Shown here piece after piece: positions 45,031 to 53,692 of a stretch of 64,000 nt of DNA. The DNA is taken from NCBI RefSeq assembly GCF_014646115.1, contig NZ_BMMV01000009.1:1-64000 (forward strand), written 5' to 3'. The notes beneath the pieces are model-generated. The model had not been told where the DNA came from. It was given only the letters and a program-made list of their open reading frames with translations, and made no database searches. Source of the DNA: Streptomyces camponoticapitis (lineage in GTDB: Bacteria > Actinomycetota > Actinomycetes > Streptomycetales > Streptomycetaceae). The translations under genes and the position numbers were made by a program. Each line of letters opens with the position of its first letter. Positions within the stretch are counted from its first letter, which is position 1.

Positions 45031-45258
45031 ATGCCTCGCTACGAGTACCGCTGCCGCCCCTGCGACACCACGTTCGAACTCAGCCGCCCCATGGCGGAGT
45101 CCTCGGCGTCGGCCACCTGCCCCGCCGGCCACCAGGACACGGTGAAACTGCTCTCCACCGTCGCCGTGGGCGGCTCGGCGAAGGGCTCACCGGCTGCCGC
45201 GCCGGGCCCCTCGGCCGGAGGCGGCGGCGGCTGCTGCGGTGGCGGCTGCTGCTCGTAG
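45031..45258 (+). CDS. FmdB-family zinc-ribbon protein
   Basis: A 75-residue protein that starts MPRYEYRCRPCDTTFE, the FmdB/CxxC_CxxC_SSSS signature, although the second pair of zinc ligands is degenerate (ATCPAGH). The tail is Gly/Cys-rich (GGGGGCCGGGCCS). Members are annotated as putative regulatory proteins; no function is established. It begins nine bases after the DUF4383 stop. Confidence 0.88.
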   Translation: MPRYEYRCRPCDTTFELSRPMAESSASATCPAGHQDTVKLLSTVAVGGSAKGSPAAAPGPSAGGGGGCCGGGCCS

Positions 45259-45279
45259 AAACACGCCGGGCCCCGCCTC

Positions 45280-46345
45280 CTAGTTGAGATAGCGCAGCAC
45301 GGCCAGCACACGGCGGCTGTAGCCGACCGTCCCCCTGATCTCCAGCTTGTCGAAGATCGCGTTGCAGTGCTTCTCGACCGCGCTCACCGAGATGTGCAGC
45401 CGCCGCACGACCGCCGTGTTCGTATGCCCCTGGGCCATCTCCGCGAGCACCTCCCGCTCACGCTCGGTGAGCCGGGACAGCGGATCCGTACGGTTGGAGC
45501 GGGCCAGCAACTGCCGTACGACCTCCGGGTCGAAGGCCGCCCGCCCCGCCGCCACCCGCTCCAACGCGTCCAGGAACTTCGGGTAGACGCGCCAGGCGAC
45601 CTCACGTTGCTCGTTCAGTGCCTGTCCGCTCTGTTCGTGCGCCTGGCGCAGCAGATCGTCCACATGCTCCGGGTCGCCGCTGCGCCGGGCGCGGGCCGAG
45701 CAGTATCCCGAGGGCGACGAGCCCCTGCTGCACTCCGTCGTGCAGGTCACGCTCGATACGGCGGCGCTCCTCGTGCACCACGTCCACGACTCCCGCCCGG
45801 CTGACCGCGAGCTGTTCGATACGCCGCTCCAGCGCCTCCTGCTGGCCGGGCCCGAGATAGTGCCTGGCCAACTGCCCTTCGAGATGAGCGATTCCGACGG
45901 CCCCCTGGAGACAGAGGAAGATCAGGAACAGGCCGCCGAAGGAGGAGAGCACGAGCGAGTCCACATGGTCGATGTCGATGATCGCCCAGCCGTAGAGGAA
46001 GAAGGTGCCGTAGCCGAGGCCGACCAGAGCGGACACCACCACGACGGCACCGACCAGTCCGAGCGCCCAGCGCGTCGCGAGATAGCGCAGTGCTCCGGCC
46101 GGCTCGTAGCTCGCGGACACCCGCTCGTCGAGCAGTGCCCGGAGCCGGTGACGCACCAGATCGATCAGTCTCCGTGCGCAGGCCGTCACCGGCCGCATGA
46201 CCGCGCGTTCCCCACGCGGCCACGCCCGTACGAGCAGCAGGGCCAGACCGGCGAGCACCGAGAAAACCAGTTCCAGCACCGCCGTACCGCCGCCGGCGCC
46301 TAGTCCGACCGTGAGCCGCGCCCTACGACGCACCGCTGTGTTCAC
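45280..46345 (-). pseudogene. Decayed two-component system: sensor kinase fused to response-regulator output domain, frameshifted
   Basis: From GTG 46345 the frame gives three membrane helices, then VHEERRRIERDLHDGVQQGLVALGILLG, the HisKA_3 phospho-acceptor helix. The frame then derails. One base further the homologous continuation RARRSGDPEHVDDLLRQAHEQ appears, so an extra G in the GGG at 45693-45695 is the probable lesion; the total of 1066 bases is three times 355 plus one. After REVAWRVYP, near 45580, the sequence switches to LDALERVAAGRAAFDPEVVRQ and a LuxR helix-turn-helix (LTEREREVLAEM, SAVEKHCNAIFDKL), which belong to a response regulator. The kinase ATPase domain and the receiver domain are missing. 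Confidence 0.8.
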
Positions 46346-46480
46346 GATCAGCAACGCTAACGGCCGGACATGGACGCGCACACTGCGGGAAACCTCATAA
46401 GTTCCTACGGTCCGCCACCCGGCGAGGCCGCCTCGATCAGCATGCCTGACCAGTCTGAACAGGCATCCAGTGTGGGAGTC

Positions 46481-47107
46481 ATGATCACAAGCAGCCCCGA
46501 GCAATGGGTCAACACCTTGATGGACACGCTCGGTGCACCGGGCGCGGGCATAGCGATCGCCCTGGAGAACGTGTTCCCTCCCCTGCCCAGCGAGGTGATC
46601 CTGCCGCTGGCGGGCTTCTCGGCCAGCACCGGCAAGCTGAATCTGACGGCGACGGTGCTGTGGACGACGGCGGGCTCGGTCGTGGGCGCGCTCGTCCTGT
46701 ACTGGCTGGGGGCGTGGCTCGGCCGGGACAGAACCATCGCGCTCGCGTCCAAGGTGCCGCTGGTGAAGGCGAAGGACATAGAGAAGGCCGAGGACTGGTT
46801 CGCCCGGCACGGCAAGAAAGCTGTCTTCTTCGGGCGGATGGTGCCCGTCTTCCGCAGCCTGATCTCCGTACCGGCGGGCGTGGAGAGAATGCCGCTGCCC
46901 GCCTTCGTCGGTCTGACCACACTCGGCAGCGCGATCTGGAACACCGCGTTCATCATGGCCGGCTACGCGCTCGGGGAGAACTGGAAAGAGGTGAGCGGCC
47001 ATGTCGCGACGTACTCGAAGCTGGTGCTGGGCGTCCTTCTGCTGGTGTTCGCGGCGTTCGTGACCAGGCGGGTGATCAGGTCCCGTAACGAGCGGCGGCG
47101 CGAGTGA
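46481..47107 (+). CDS. DedA-family membrane protein
   Basis: A 208-residue DedA/VTT protein. ALENVFPPLPSEVILPLAGF near residue 27 is the family's acidic entry motif, GRDRTIALASKVP follows, and FFGRMVPVFRSLISVPAG near 124 carries the conserved FxRxxPxxR region. It matches classical DedA better than the 38-kb paralogue. ATG 46481 was chosen because it puts the first helix near the N-terminus; ATG 46442 is possible. The last 32 bases overlap the convergent HAD gene. Confidence 0.9.
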   Translation: MITSSPEQWVNTLMDTLGAPGAGIAIALENVFPPLPSEVILPLAGFSASTGKLNLTATVLWTTAGSVVGALVLYWLGAWLGRDRTIALASKVPLVKAKDIEKAEDWFARHGKKAVFFGRMVPVFRSLISVPAGVERMPLPAFVGLTTLGSAIWNTAFIMAGYALGENWKEVSGHVATYSKLVLGVLLLVFAAFVTRRVIRSRNERRRE

Positions 47108-47909
47108 GCCGCCGCAGGATCTCCTCCCCCGCGGCCACCCCGGTCTCGGCCAGTGTCTCCACGTGCGGGGCGCCCCAGCCGGTGTCGGCCAGCTCGCCGT
47201 GGCCGGGGCGCCAGCCGCGGTCGGCGGCCAGCAGCAGATCGGCGTCGAGGAGGGAGTCCCCGGCGGCGAGGGTCAGGTCGGCGCCGGTCCGCCGGGCGAC
47301 CTCGCGCACGGCGGCGGACTTGGTCAGCGGACGCGGTACGGCGTAGATCTTCCGGCCCTGGAGCGAGACCGTCCAGCCGCGGCCGTCCGCCCACTCGGAG
47401 AGTTCCTTCACCCAGCCGTCGGGCAGCAGCGCGCGGTCGACCACGAGATACGCGAAGAGGTCCTCGGCGATGCGCTCCTTGAGCAGCCAGGCGGGGTCGG
47501 CGGCGGCGAGAAGGTGCTCCCTGACTTCCCTCAGCGGGGCGCAGCTCGCGGCGAGGCGCTCCTTCACCCGGGTCTGCCAGCCGGGGTCGGACTCGCCGTC
47601 GACGAGCAGATGCCCACCGTTGGCGCAGATCGCGAACCGGGGGGCGGGGCCCGGCAGATGGATCCGGAAGTACTGCTCGCGGGTGCGGGTCGTGGTGGGT
47701 ACGAAGACCGAGGTGGCGGCGAGGTCTTCGAGCAGCCCGGCGGCCGTCTCCGTCAGGTAGGAGAGGGGCCGGCTCTCGTAGATCTCGACGCAGAGCAGGC
47801 GGGGGGCCTCGGCGTCGGGCATGGGGAGCTGGAGCGCGGCGGCCGAGTAGATGAGGGTGCGGTCGAGGTCGCTGGCGACCAGCGCCGGTGCGGGGGCGGG
47901 CGCGTTCAC
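47076..47909 (-). CDS. HAD-family (Cof-type) phosphatase of the Ter-linked module
   Basis: A 277-residue HAD IIB phosphatase. Motif I LVASDLDRTLIYS near residue 10 has the nucleophile and acid/base aspartates, VFVPTTTRT gives motif II, the motif III lysine is in RPLTKSAAV and motif IV is LAAGDSLLDADLL near 215. Its GTG overlaps the upstream PRTase-StiP stop as GTGA. HAD phosphatases of this kind are part of the gene set described with Ter genes for a proposed nucleoside-like metabolite, where they would remove a phosphate. Confidence 0.88.
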   Translation of the reverse strand: MNAPAPAPALVASDLDRTLIYSAAALQLPMPDAEAPRLLCVEIYESRPLSYLTETAAGLLEDLAATSVFVPTTTRTREQYFRIHLPGPAPRFAICANGGHLLVDGESDPGWQTRVKERLAASCAPLREVREHLLAAADPAWLLKERIAEDLFAYLVVDRALLPDGWVKELSEWADGRGWTVSLQGRKIYAVPRPLTKSAAVREVARRTGADLTLAAGDSLLDADLLLAADRGWRPGHGELADTGWGAPHVETLAETGVAAGEEILRRLTRAAARYGT

Positions 47910-50494
47910 GGGGTGGCCACCGCCGTACCGTCCGCGCCGGTGGCGCCACGGGTGTAGCGGGGGTGGATCAACCCGACGCAGGTGTAGGGAAGTCCGTCGA
48001 CCTCTTCCACCGGTACGCCGCGCTGCTCGGCGAGCAGCCGGACATGATCGAGGTCGGCTCCCGCGCCGCGCTTGGCGAGGATCTTCCAGGGGACGCGGCG
48101 CAGCAGGACGCGGGTGGTCTCGCCGACGCCTGGTTTGACGAGGTTCACGTCGTGGATGCCGTACTCCTCGCTGATCCGCTCGACAGCGGCCCAGCCTTCC
48201 CAGGTGGGTGCGCGGTCCGTGGCGAGGAGCTCCTTGGCCTCGGTGTCCACCGCGTCCGCGACGTCGTCGAAGCGGGCGGCGACGGTGTCCAGGAAGAAGC
48301 CGGACACATCGGCGCCCGCGAGTTCGCGGTAGTGCTTCGCGCCGTGGAAGTCGTGCGGGCCGACGAGGTCGGCACGCAGGACGGTGCGGGAGATGAGGCC
48401 GGAGACGGTGGAGTTGAGGCAGGCGGAGGGGATGAGGAAGTCCTCGCGGGTGCCGTAGGTCCGTACGCAGCCGCCGGGGTCGGCGAGTACCGCGATCTCG
48501 GGGTGGAAGTCGCCGAACTCGGCCAGCGCGTCCGCCAGTTCGCGGGTGATGGCGCCCTTTCCGGTCCAGCCGTCGACGAAGACGATGTCGGCCGGGTTGT
48601 GGTGGGCCGCGAGCCAGCGGATGGCGTTCGTGTCGATGCCGCGGCCGCGCACGATGGAGATGGCGTAGTGCGGCAGATCCAGGCCGTGCCGGTGCTGGGC
48701 CCAGCGGCGCATCAGAACACCCACGGGTGTGCCGGCGCGGGCGAGGGAGACCAGGACGGGCAGGGCGTGGGTGGCTTCCGGCGAGGCGGGGTCGGCGTAG
48801 CGCTGCGGGTGCTCGGCCAGCACGGTCTCGGTGACGGTGCCGACGGCGCGGGCTATTCGGGCGGCGGAGGCGCCGAGTGCGGAGCGGAAGAGTTCCTGGT
48901 ACTCGGGGCTCGGCTGGTACTCCACCGGCAGTGACTCCGCGTAGTGGGCGCCGCCGCTCTGGATCGCCTCTTCGCGCTCCTCCGTCGGGGCTTCCAGTTC
49001 CACGTCGGAGAGGTCCTGGAGGAGCCAGCCGACGTCCTCGGCGGCGTACGAGGAGAAGGCGGGGCCACGCAGGGGGTCGGGCAGCATGGGCGATTCCTGC
49101 CGGTCGGGGACGTGCGGGAAGGCGGGCACGTGCGGGAGAGCGGGGAGGTACGAGGGAACGACGGCGAGCAGGACCCGCGGAACGTGGGCGGCGAGCCGGG
49201 CGAGCAGGCCGCCGGGGGCACGCAGCTCCGGGGAGTCAGCCGGCGAGTCGACGACCGCGACGACGGCGTCGAAACCGCCACCGGCCACGTTGTACGCGTA
49301 CCGGTCGCCGCCGCCGGCCGCCTCTCCGGCCGGGAAGGCCGCTGTGTCGTGCGCCGGGAAGACGAGGCGGCTGCGTATCGCGTAGCCGGGGTCGTCCACG
49401 GCGAGAACGGGCGAGCGGGTCGTGGTCGAGTAGCGGACCTCGATGCCGGGGACGGACCGCTCCAGCTCCAGTGCGAAGCGCAGGGGCGCGTACATCAGCT
49501 CCTCGAAGCCGAGGACGAGCACGCGACGGGCGTCGCCGAGGTGACGGGCGAGCTCGGCGGCCATGCCGGGCACGGCGGCCTCCAGGCGGGCCCGGTGGGC
49601 GGGCGTGAAGCCGTGCCGCCCGCCGTCGGGCAGCCCCGCCGGCCAGCCGAGCGGTACGCGGACGATGTCGCCGCCCGCCGTGGGGGCGGGGACCCCGGCG
49701 GCCTCACCCGGAGCGGAGTCGTGCTCCGCGACCAGTTCCTGGCCCCGTGCCAGTACGCCCTCCGGGAGGATCACCGTGCCCGAGGCCATCGCCACCAGGT
49801 CGACCCGGGCCCCGATCTCCTGGGCGAACTCCGCGAGGCGGCCCTGGTCGGCGTCGGAGCGCATGTCGACGAGGGCAACGATCACGTACCACCGGCGCGG
49901 GTAGCGGGCGTGCAGAGCCCGAATCGTGTTGAGAACGGTGTTCCCCGTGGAGAACTCGTCGTCCACGAGGACCAGCGGGCCGTCGCCCGCCAGCAGATCG
50001 GGCCGCTCCGGCAGCAGGAGATGCGAGGTGGCGTGCGAGTGGGACTCCTCGAAGCCGCCCGCGGACGCCACGCCCGGCACCGGGCGGCGGGTGGAGTGCA
50101 GATACGGGGCGTCCGCCACACCGTCGGCCACCGAGTGGCCGAGGCCGGTGGCGGTCTCCGCGTAGCCGAGGATCACGGTCCGCTCGACGGCGTCGCCCAG
50201 CAGGTCCCTTACGCGTTCGCCGAGGGCGACACCGGCGCCGTGGACGACGGAGGGCCGCTGGGGGACGTGTTTGCCGAGGACGTTCGAGACGAGGAGGTGG
50301 GCGCGCTTGGGGTTGCGCCGCAGGGCAAGGCCCAGCAGCTCGCGCAGTTCGTCCCCGCCGACGAGCTGTACGCCCAGCCGTTCGGCGACCCACGACCCCG
50401 ACCACGTCACGTTGCCGTTCTCCTCTGCGTTCTCGGTCTTGGTCTTGGTCTCATCCGACCCGTGGTCGCGGGGCACCGTGTCCGGCACGCTCAC
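47906..50494 (-). CDS. Phosphoribosyltransferase-TRSP-StiP fusion protein
   Basis: An 862-residue protein. The N-terminal 280 or so residues are an orotate-type phosphoribosyltransferase with the PRPP loop VLVDDEFSTGNTVLN near residue 172. A middle segment (about 300-500) has VLVLGFEELMYAPLRFALEL and RYSTTTRSPV, like the TRSP region of such proteins. The C-terminal 330 residues contain SIVRGRGIDTNAIRWL and DIVFVDGWTGKGAITREL, matching StiP-type domains found next to Ter genes. In many genomes these are separate proteins. GTG 50494 overlaps the lyase stop, GTGA. It would build a ribosylated metabolite; the base is unknown. Confidence 0.87.
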   Translation of the reverse strand: MSVPDTVPRDHGSDETKTKTENAEENGNVTWSGSWVAERLGVQLVGGDELRELLGLALRRNPKRAHLLVSNVLGKHVPQRPSVVHGAGVALGERVRDLLGDAVERTVILGYAETATGLGHSVADGVADAPYLHSTRRPVPGVASAGGFEESHSHATSHLLLPERPDLLAGDGPLVLVDDEFSTGNTVLNTIRALHARYPRRWYVIVALVDMRSDADQGRLAEFAQEIGARVDLVAMASGTVILPEGVLARGQELVAEHDSAPGEAAGVPAPTAGGDIVRVPLGWPAGLPDGGRHGFTPAHRARLEAAVPGMAAELARHLGDARRVLVLGFEELMYAPLRFALELERSVPGIEVRYSTTTRSPVLAVDDPGYAIRSRLVFPAHDTAAFPAGEAAGGGDRYAYNVAGGGFDAVVAVVDSPADSPELRAPGGLLARLAAHVPRVLLAVVPSYLPALPHVPAFPHVPDRQESPMLPDPLRGPAFSSYAAEDVGWLLQDLSDVELEAPTEEREEAIQSGGAHYAESLPVEYQPSPEYQELFRSALGASAARIARAVGTVTETVLAEHPQRYADPASPEATHALPVLVSLARAGTPVGVLMRRWAQHRHGLDLPHYAISIVRGRGIDTNAIRWLAAHHNPADIVFVDGWTGKGAITRELADALAEFGDFHPEIAVLADPGGCVRTYGTREDFLIPSACLNSTVSGLISRTVLRADLVGPHDFHGAKHYRELAGADVSGFFLDTVAARFDDVADAVDTEAKELLATDRAPTWEGWAAVERISEEYGIHDVNLVKPGVGETTRVLLRRVPWKILAKRGAGADLDHVRLLAEQRGVPVEEVDGLPYTCVGLIHPRYTRGATGADGTAVATP

Positions 50495-51654
50495 GCCACC
50501 AGCCCGGCGGCCAGCAGTTCCACGAAACCGATGTCCTCCTTGGCCACGCCGAAGACCTCGGCGCGCCGCATGGTGCGTTCTGCCCACGCGCGGTGGGGCT
50601 TCACCTCATTCATCTTGTTCGTGTACGAGGAGCGCAGCACGCCTCCGCCGCCCCGTTCCGGCCGCAGGATGTCCTGGGCGTCGCTGAACTCCTCGTGACT
50701 GACCACCGACAGCGCGTGCACCGGCATGACGTGCGAGGGATGGATGCAGGTCTTGCCCAGCAGACCGTTGGCCTGGTCGAGCTGGATCTCGCGCAGCAGT
50801 CCGTCGAGGTCGTGCTCGATCAGCGCGGTACGCAGTTCCTCGGCCCGTCCCGCGAGGAAGGGGCTCTGGCGCAGCTGCGGCTTGAACATCCGCTCATGGA
50901 GCCGGAAGTACTCCCAGACCGGGCCGGTGATCGTGAAGCCGGTGCCGTCGGAGCGGCCGAAGACGTTCACCACGTCGGCGATGACGGCGGAGATGATGCG
51001 TACGTCGTACGCCGTCATATCGGGCGAGCGGCGGAGCCCGTACGCGGAGCAGAAGTCCGTGACGCCGAGCCGCAGCGCCAGTACCCGGTCCCGGTATTTG
51101 TCGACCGTGTGGGCGATACCGGTGAGCGTGTCGGTCCGCGTCTCCAGATGCAGCAGCTCGGGCGACTCCAGCACGGGCATGGCGAAGAACCGGAGCCCGC
51201 TCTCATGTTCGGCTGAAATCAGCGCCTCAAGGAAGGGCACCCCCCGCTCATCCGTGAACTTCGGCAGTACGAATCCGGACAGGATCTGAGCGGCCGGGCC
51301 GAGCCGGCGTACGAGGTCGGGAATCTGGTCCGGTTCACGGACCCGGACAAAGAGAAGCGGCAGCTCCGTACCGCGCCCGTCGAGGTCGGCGAGCTGCCTG
51401 ACCAGGTTCTCCTCGGCCCACTCGACCTCGGAGTCGTCGATGGAATCCTCCAGGCACAGCACCATGGACACGACCCCCCGCCCCGCCAGTTTGACCACGT
51501 CGTCGGCCAGCTGTCGCCTGGTCGCGGGGCTGTACAGGGTGGCTCCGAGGGCTGTCGACAGCATCTGAGCCGGGGACGCCGAGGAGAACTCGCCGGGCTC
51601 CCGGTGGAACAACGCTTGCCGAGCAGTGGGCGGAATATGCCCGAAGTGACGCAT
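50491..51654 (-). CDS. HpcH/HpaI aldolase/citrate lyase-like protein
   Basis: A 387-residue TIM-barrel enzyme of the citrate lyase beta/HpcH superfamily. TLYSPATRRQLADDVVKLAG near residue 39, VVSMVLCLEDSIDD near 61 with the metal-binding acid, VLPKFTD, and FFAMPVLESPELLHLE fit the family. LRLGVTDFCSAYGLRR and the C-terminal GLLGKTCIHPSHV are also typical. It is part of the Ter-linked operon and probably makes or breaks a C-C bond in the metabolite. Its ATG directly follows the TAA of the 23-residue ORF. Confidence 0.9.
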   Translation of the reverse strand: MRHFGHIPPTARQALFHREPGEFSSASPAQMLSTALGATLYSPATRRQLADDVVKLAGRGVVSMVLCLEDSIDDSEVEWAEENLVRQLADLDGRGTELPLLFVRVREPDQIPDLVRRLGPAAQILSGFVLPKFTDERGVPFLEALISAEHESGLRFFAMPVLESPELLHLETRTDTLTGIAHTVDKYRDRVLALRLGVTDFCSAYGLRRSPDMTAYDVRIISAVIADVVNVFGRSDGTGFTITGPVWEYFRLHERMFKPQLRQSPFLAGRAEELRTALIEHDLDGLLREIQLDQANGLLGKTCIHPSHVMPVHALSVVSHEEFSDAQDILRPERGGGGVLRSSYTNKMNEVKPHRAWAERTMRRAEVFGVAKEDIGFVELLAAGLVA

Positions 51655-51726
51655 TTACTTCCCCCGTACTGCCACGGTGGTCGCGTTGACATGTGGCCGG
51701 TAATAGTACGTACGGACGGTAGTCAT
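51655..51726 (-). CDS. 23-residue small ORF heading the Ter-linked operon
   Basis: A tiny ORF encoding MTTVRTYYYRPHVNATTVAV plus RGK. The evidence that it is translated is a strong ribosome site (GGGAGGA, five bases before the ATG), a TAA stop touching the ATG of the lyase gene with no space, and its position as first gene. The lyase ATG has no ribosome site of its own other than the 3-prime end of this ORF, so coupling is likely. It could be a leader peptide, a small structural protein or a peptide substrate of the operon enzymes. The triple Tyr is striking. I recognise no family. Confidence 0.6.
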   Translation of the reverse strand: MTTVRTYYYRPHVNATTVAVRGK

Positions 51727-51853
51727 GAGTTCCTCCCGTGCATGAATTTCAGGTAACTCGTCCACTTCTCGCCCCTGTCCTGTACCCGCCTCGCTCCTTT
51801 CCACCATGCCCCCACGTTGTCCGCGCGGCCTGCGGGGAGGCAGGATGACGGGC

Positions 51854-52810
51854 ATGACGCACGCGATGGTGAAGGGCTCGAACGTTCCCCTCGACGCCAT
51901 GGCCGTGAGGGCCGTGCTGCGCTGGAGCCCGGGGGCGGGGATTCCCGACGTGGACGCGTCCGCGCTCCTGCTGGGCCCCGAGGGTCGAGTGCGCTCCGAC
52001 GAGGACTTCGTCTTCTACAACCAGCCCCGTCACCCGTCGGGCCTGGTGCGGCGGCTGCCCAAGAAGCAGGTGCCCGAGGGCCTCACCGACACCGTCGAGG
52101 CCGATCTGGCGGCCCTCGATCCGAGCGTAGACCAAGTGGTGCTCGCGGCGTCGTCCGACGGAGCGAGCTTCCAGCACGTGCGCGACCTGCAGGTTCTGCT
52201 GTACGACGCGGGTCAGGCCGACGGCGACCCGCTGGCCGTCTTCGATGTGCGCCCGGAGACGGGCGAGGAGACCGCGATCATCTGCGGCGAGCTGTACCGG
52301 CGCGGGAACCGGTGGAAGTTCCGGGCCGTGGGCCAGGGGTATCCGACCGGCCTGATCGGGCTGGCCACGGCCTTCGGGATCTCGGTCGACGAGACGGAAG
52401 GGGCCGACGGGGCGGGCCGGGCGGCGCCTGGCCCGGAAGGGGCGACCGCCCAGCTTCCCGGCCCGCCCAATCACCACGCCGCCGCGCACGCGGGCCCGCA
52501 GGCACCGCCCGTGCCGCCGGCGCGGCAGCCGCGGTTCCCAGTGCAGCCGCAGGGGCAGCCCGGCTACGGGTATCCGCAGCCCGCGTCGGGCCGGCCGGCC
52601 TACGGGTATCCGCAGCCGGCGGCGGCACAGCCCGGTTACGGCTATCCGCACGCGCCGGCCCCGGGACCCCAGCCGCCGCAGGCGCCGCCGTTGCCGCAGG
52701 GGGCTCCCGCGTACGGCTATCCGCAGCCGGCCGCGGCGGCGGCTCCCGCGCCCGACCCCAACTTCCGGCTGCCGCCGATGGGGCCGCAGTTCGTGAGGCC
52801 CCAGCCGTAG
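51854..52810 (+). CDS. TerD-family protein with repetitive Gly-Tyr-Pro tail
   Basis: A 318-residue protein. The N-terminal 190 residues form a TerD domain: GIPDVDASALLLGPEGRV (the calcium-binding DxDASALL strand), DFVFYNQPRHPSG, and AIICGELYRRGNRWKFRAVG near 150. The remaining 130 residues are Pro/Gly/Gln/Tyr-rich with repeats of the unit YGYPQPA. ATG 51854 gives the usual N-terminus MTHAMVKGSN; ATG 51845, closer to the GGGGAGG, is an alternative. It is divergent from the biosynthetic operon across 127 bases that must hold both promoters. Confidence 0.88.
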   Translation: MTHAMVKGSNVPLDAMAVRAVLRWSPGAGIPDVDASALLLGPEGRVRSDEDFVFYNQPRHPSGLVRRLPKKQVPEGLTDTVEADLAALDPSVDQVVLAASSDGASFQHVRDLQVLLYDAGQADGDPLAVFDVRPETGEETAIICGELYRRGNRWKFRAVGQGYPTGLIGLATAFGISVDETEGADGAGRAAPGPEGATAQLPGPPNHHAAAHAGPQAPPVPPARQPRFPVQPQGQPGYGYPQPASGRPAYGYPQPAAAQPGYGYPHAPAPGPQPPQAPPLPQGAPAYGYPQPAAAAAPAPDPNFRLPPMGPQFVRPQP

Positions 52811-52825
52811 ATCCTGTCCGGCGGC

Positions 52826-53563
52826 TCAGGTCTTCGTCTTGTAGCCCCGTCCCCACTGCAGGCCCCAGCCGTACAGCCGGTCAAGCTCCGCCTGGAAGCC
52901 GTACACGAATTTCACCTCGCGCCGCACCACCAGCTCACCCTTGACGGTCTCCATCGAGAAGACCGCGCAGGACCGGGCCTGCGGGGCCCGCTCGTCCAGT
53001 TCGATCTCGACGCGCGGGCCGTTGCTCGGGTAGAGCGTGACGTTGGCGTGTGTCCGGTCGAAGGCCGGGGTGCGGTCGTAGATGTAGACGAAGACGAGCA
53101 GCCGCTTGATCTCCTCCCGGTGGTCGAGGTTGATGAATATCGTCTCGCCGGAGGGGGCGCCGAAGCGGTCGTCACCGCTGAGCTTGATGTACGGCGCCTC
53201 GTTCAGGCTGCCGAAGAACCCGCCCAGCGGCTGCACAACTCCCTTGGTGCCGTCGGCCAGTTCGTACATGCAGCCGATGTCGAGGTCGACGTTCACCACG
53301 CCCAGGGTGTGCGCCTGCACCACATCGGGCTTGAAGAGCTTGAAGGGGTGCCGCAGCAGCCCGCTCCCCTGCCTCGACCGTCCCTCGATGTCCGAAGTAC
53401 GCATCCGCCACGACAGGTTGACCCGTAGATTCCCCGTGGCCGCGCCCTGCTTGGTGAGCGAGACCGACGGATTGCGCTTGGTCAGCTCGATCGAGTTCGT
53501 CGAGGCGCTGCCCGAATCGAATTGCGATGCCTTGCCTCGCCATAGATTGTCCCAGAAGGCCAT
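52826..53563 (-). CDS. TerA-like tellurium resistance protein
   Basis: A 245-residue protein of the TerD/TerA superfamily. VVNVDLDIGCMYELADGTKG near residue 90 is the acidic strand, ALGGFFGSL-like residues follow (PLGGFFGSLNEAPYIKLSGD), and VFVYIYDRTPAFDRT closes the beta sandwich. It differs from the calcium-binding TerD paralogues in lacking DFDLDASALL. GGGTGGGG is next to the ATG. It lies downstream of DUF475 on the same strand and converges with the TerD gene having the long tail. Confidence 0.85.
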   Translation of the reverse strand: MAFWDNLWRGKASQFDSGSASTNSIELTKRNPSVSLTKQGAATGNLRVNLSWRMRTSDIEGRSRQGSGLLRHPFKLFKPDVVQAHTLGVVNVDLDIGCMYELADGTKGVVQPLGGFFGSLNEAPYIKLSGDDRFGAPSGETIFINLDHREEIKRLLVFVYIYDRTPAFDRTHANVTLYPSNGPRVEIELDERAPQARSCAVFSMETVKGELVVRREVKFVYGFQAELDRLYGWGLQWGRGYKTKT

Positions 53564-53692
53564 CCCCACCCCACCCCCACCATCCGTTGCCGTACAGAAC
53601 ATGAACAGCGGGACGGCCGGAAGGCTTCCGCCTCAGGCCGCCCCGCTCAGAGCGTTCCCGCTATCCCCTCCTGGTCACACCCCGGAGGGGGC

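Noticed and set aside
46346..47002. Upstream extension of the broken kinase frame on the minus strand
   Set aside because: It is antisense to the DedA gene, has no membrane or sensor pattern, and GTG 46345 is a natural start.
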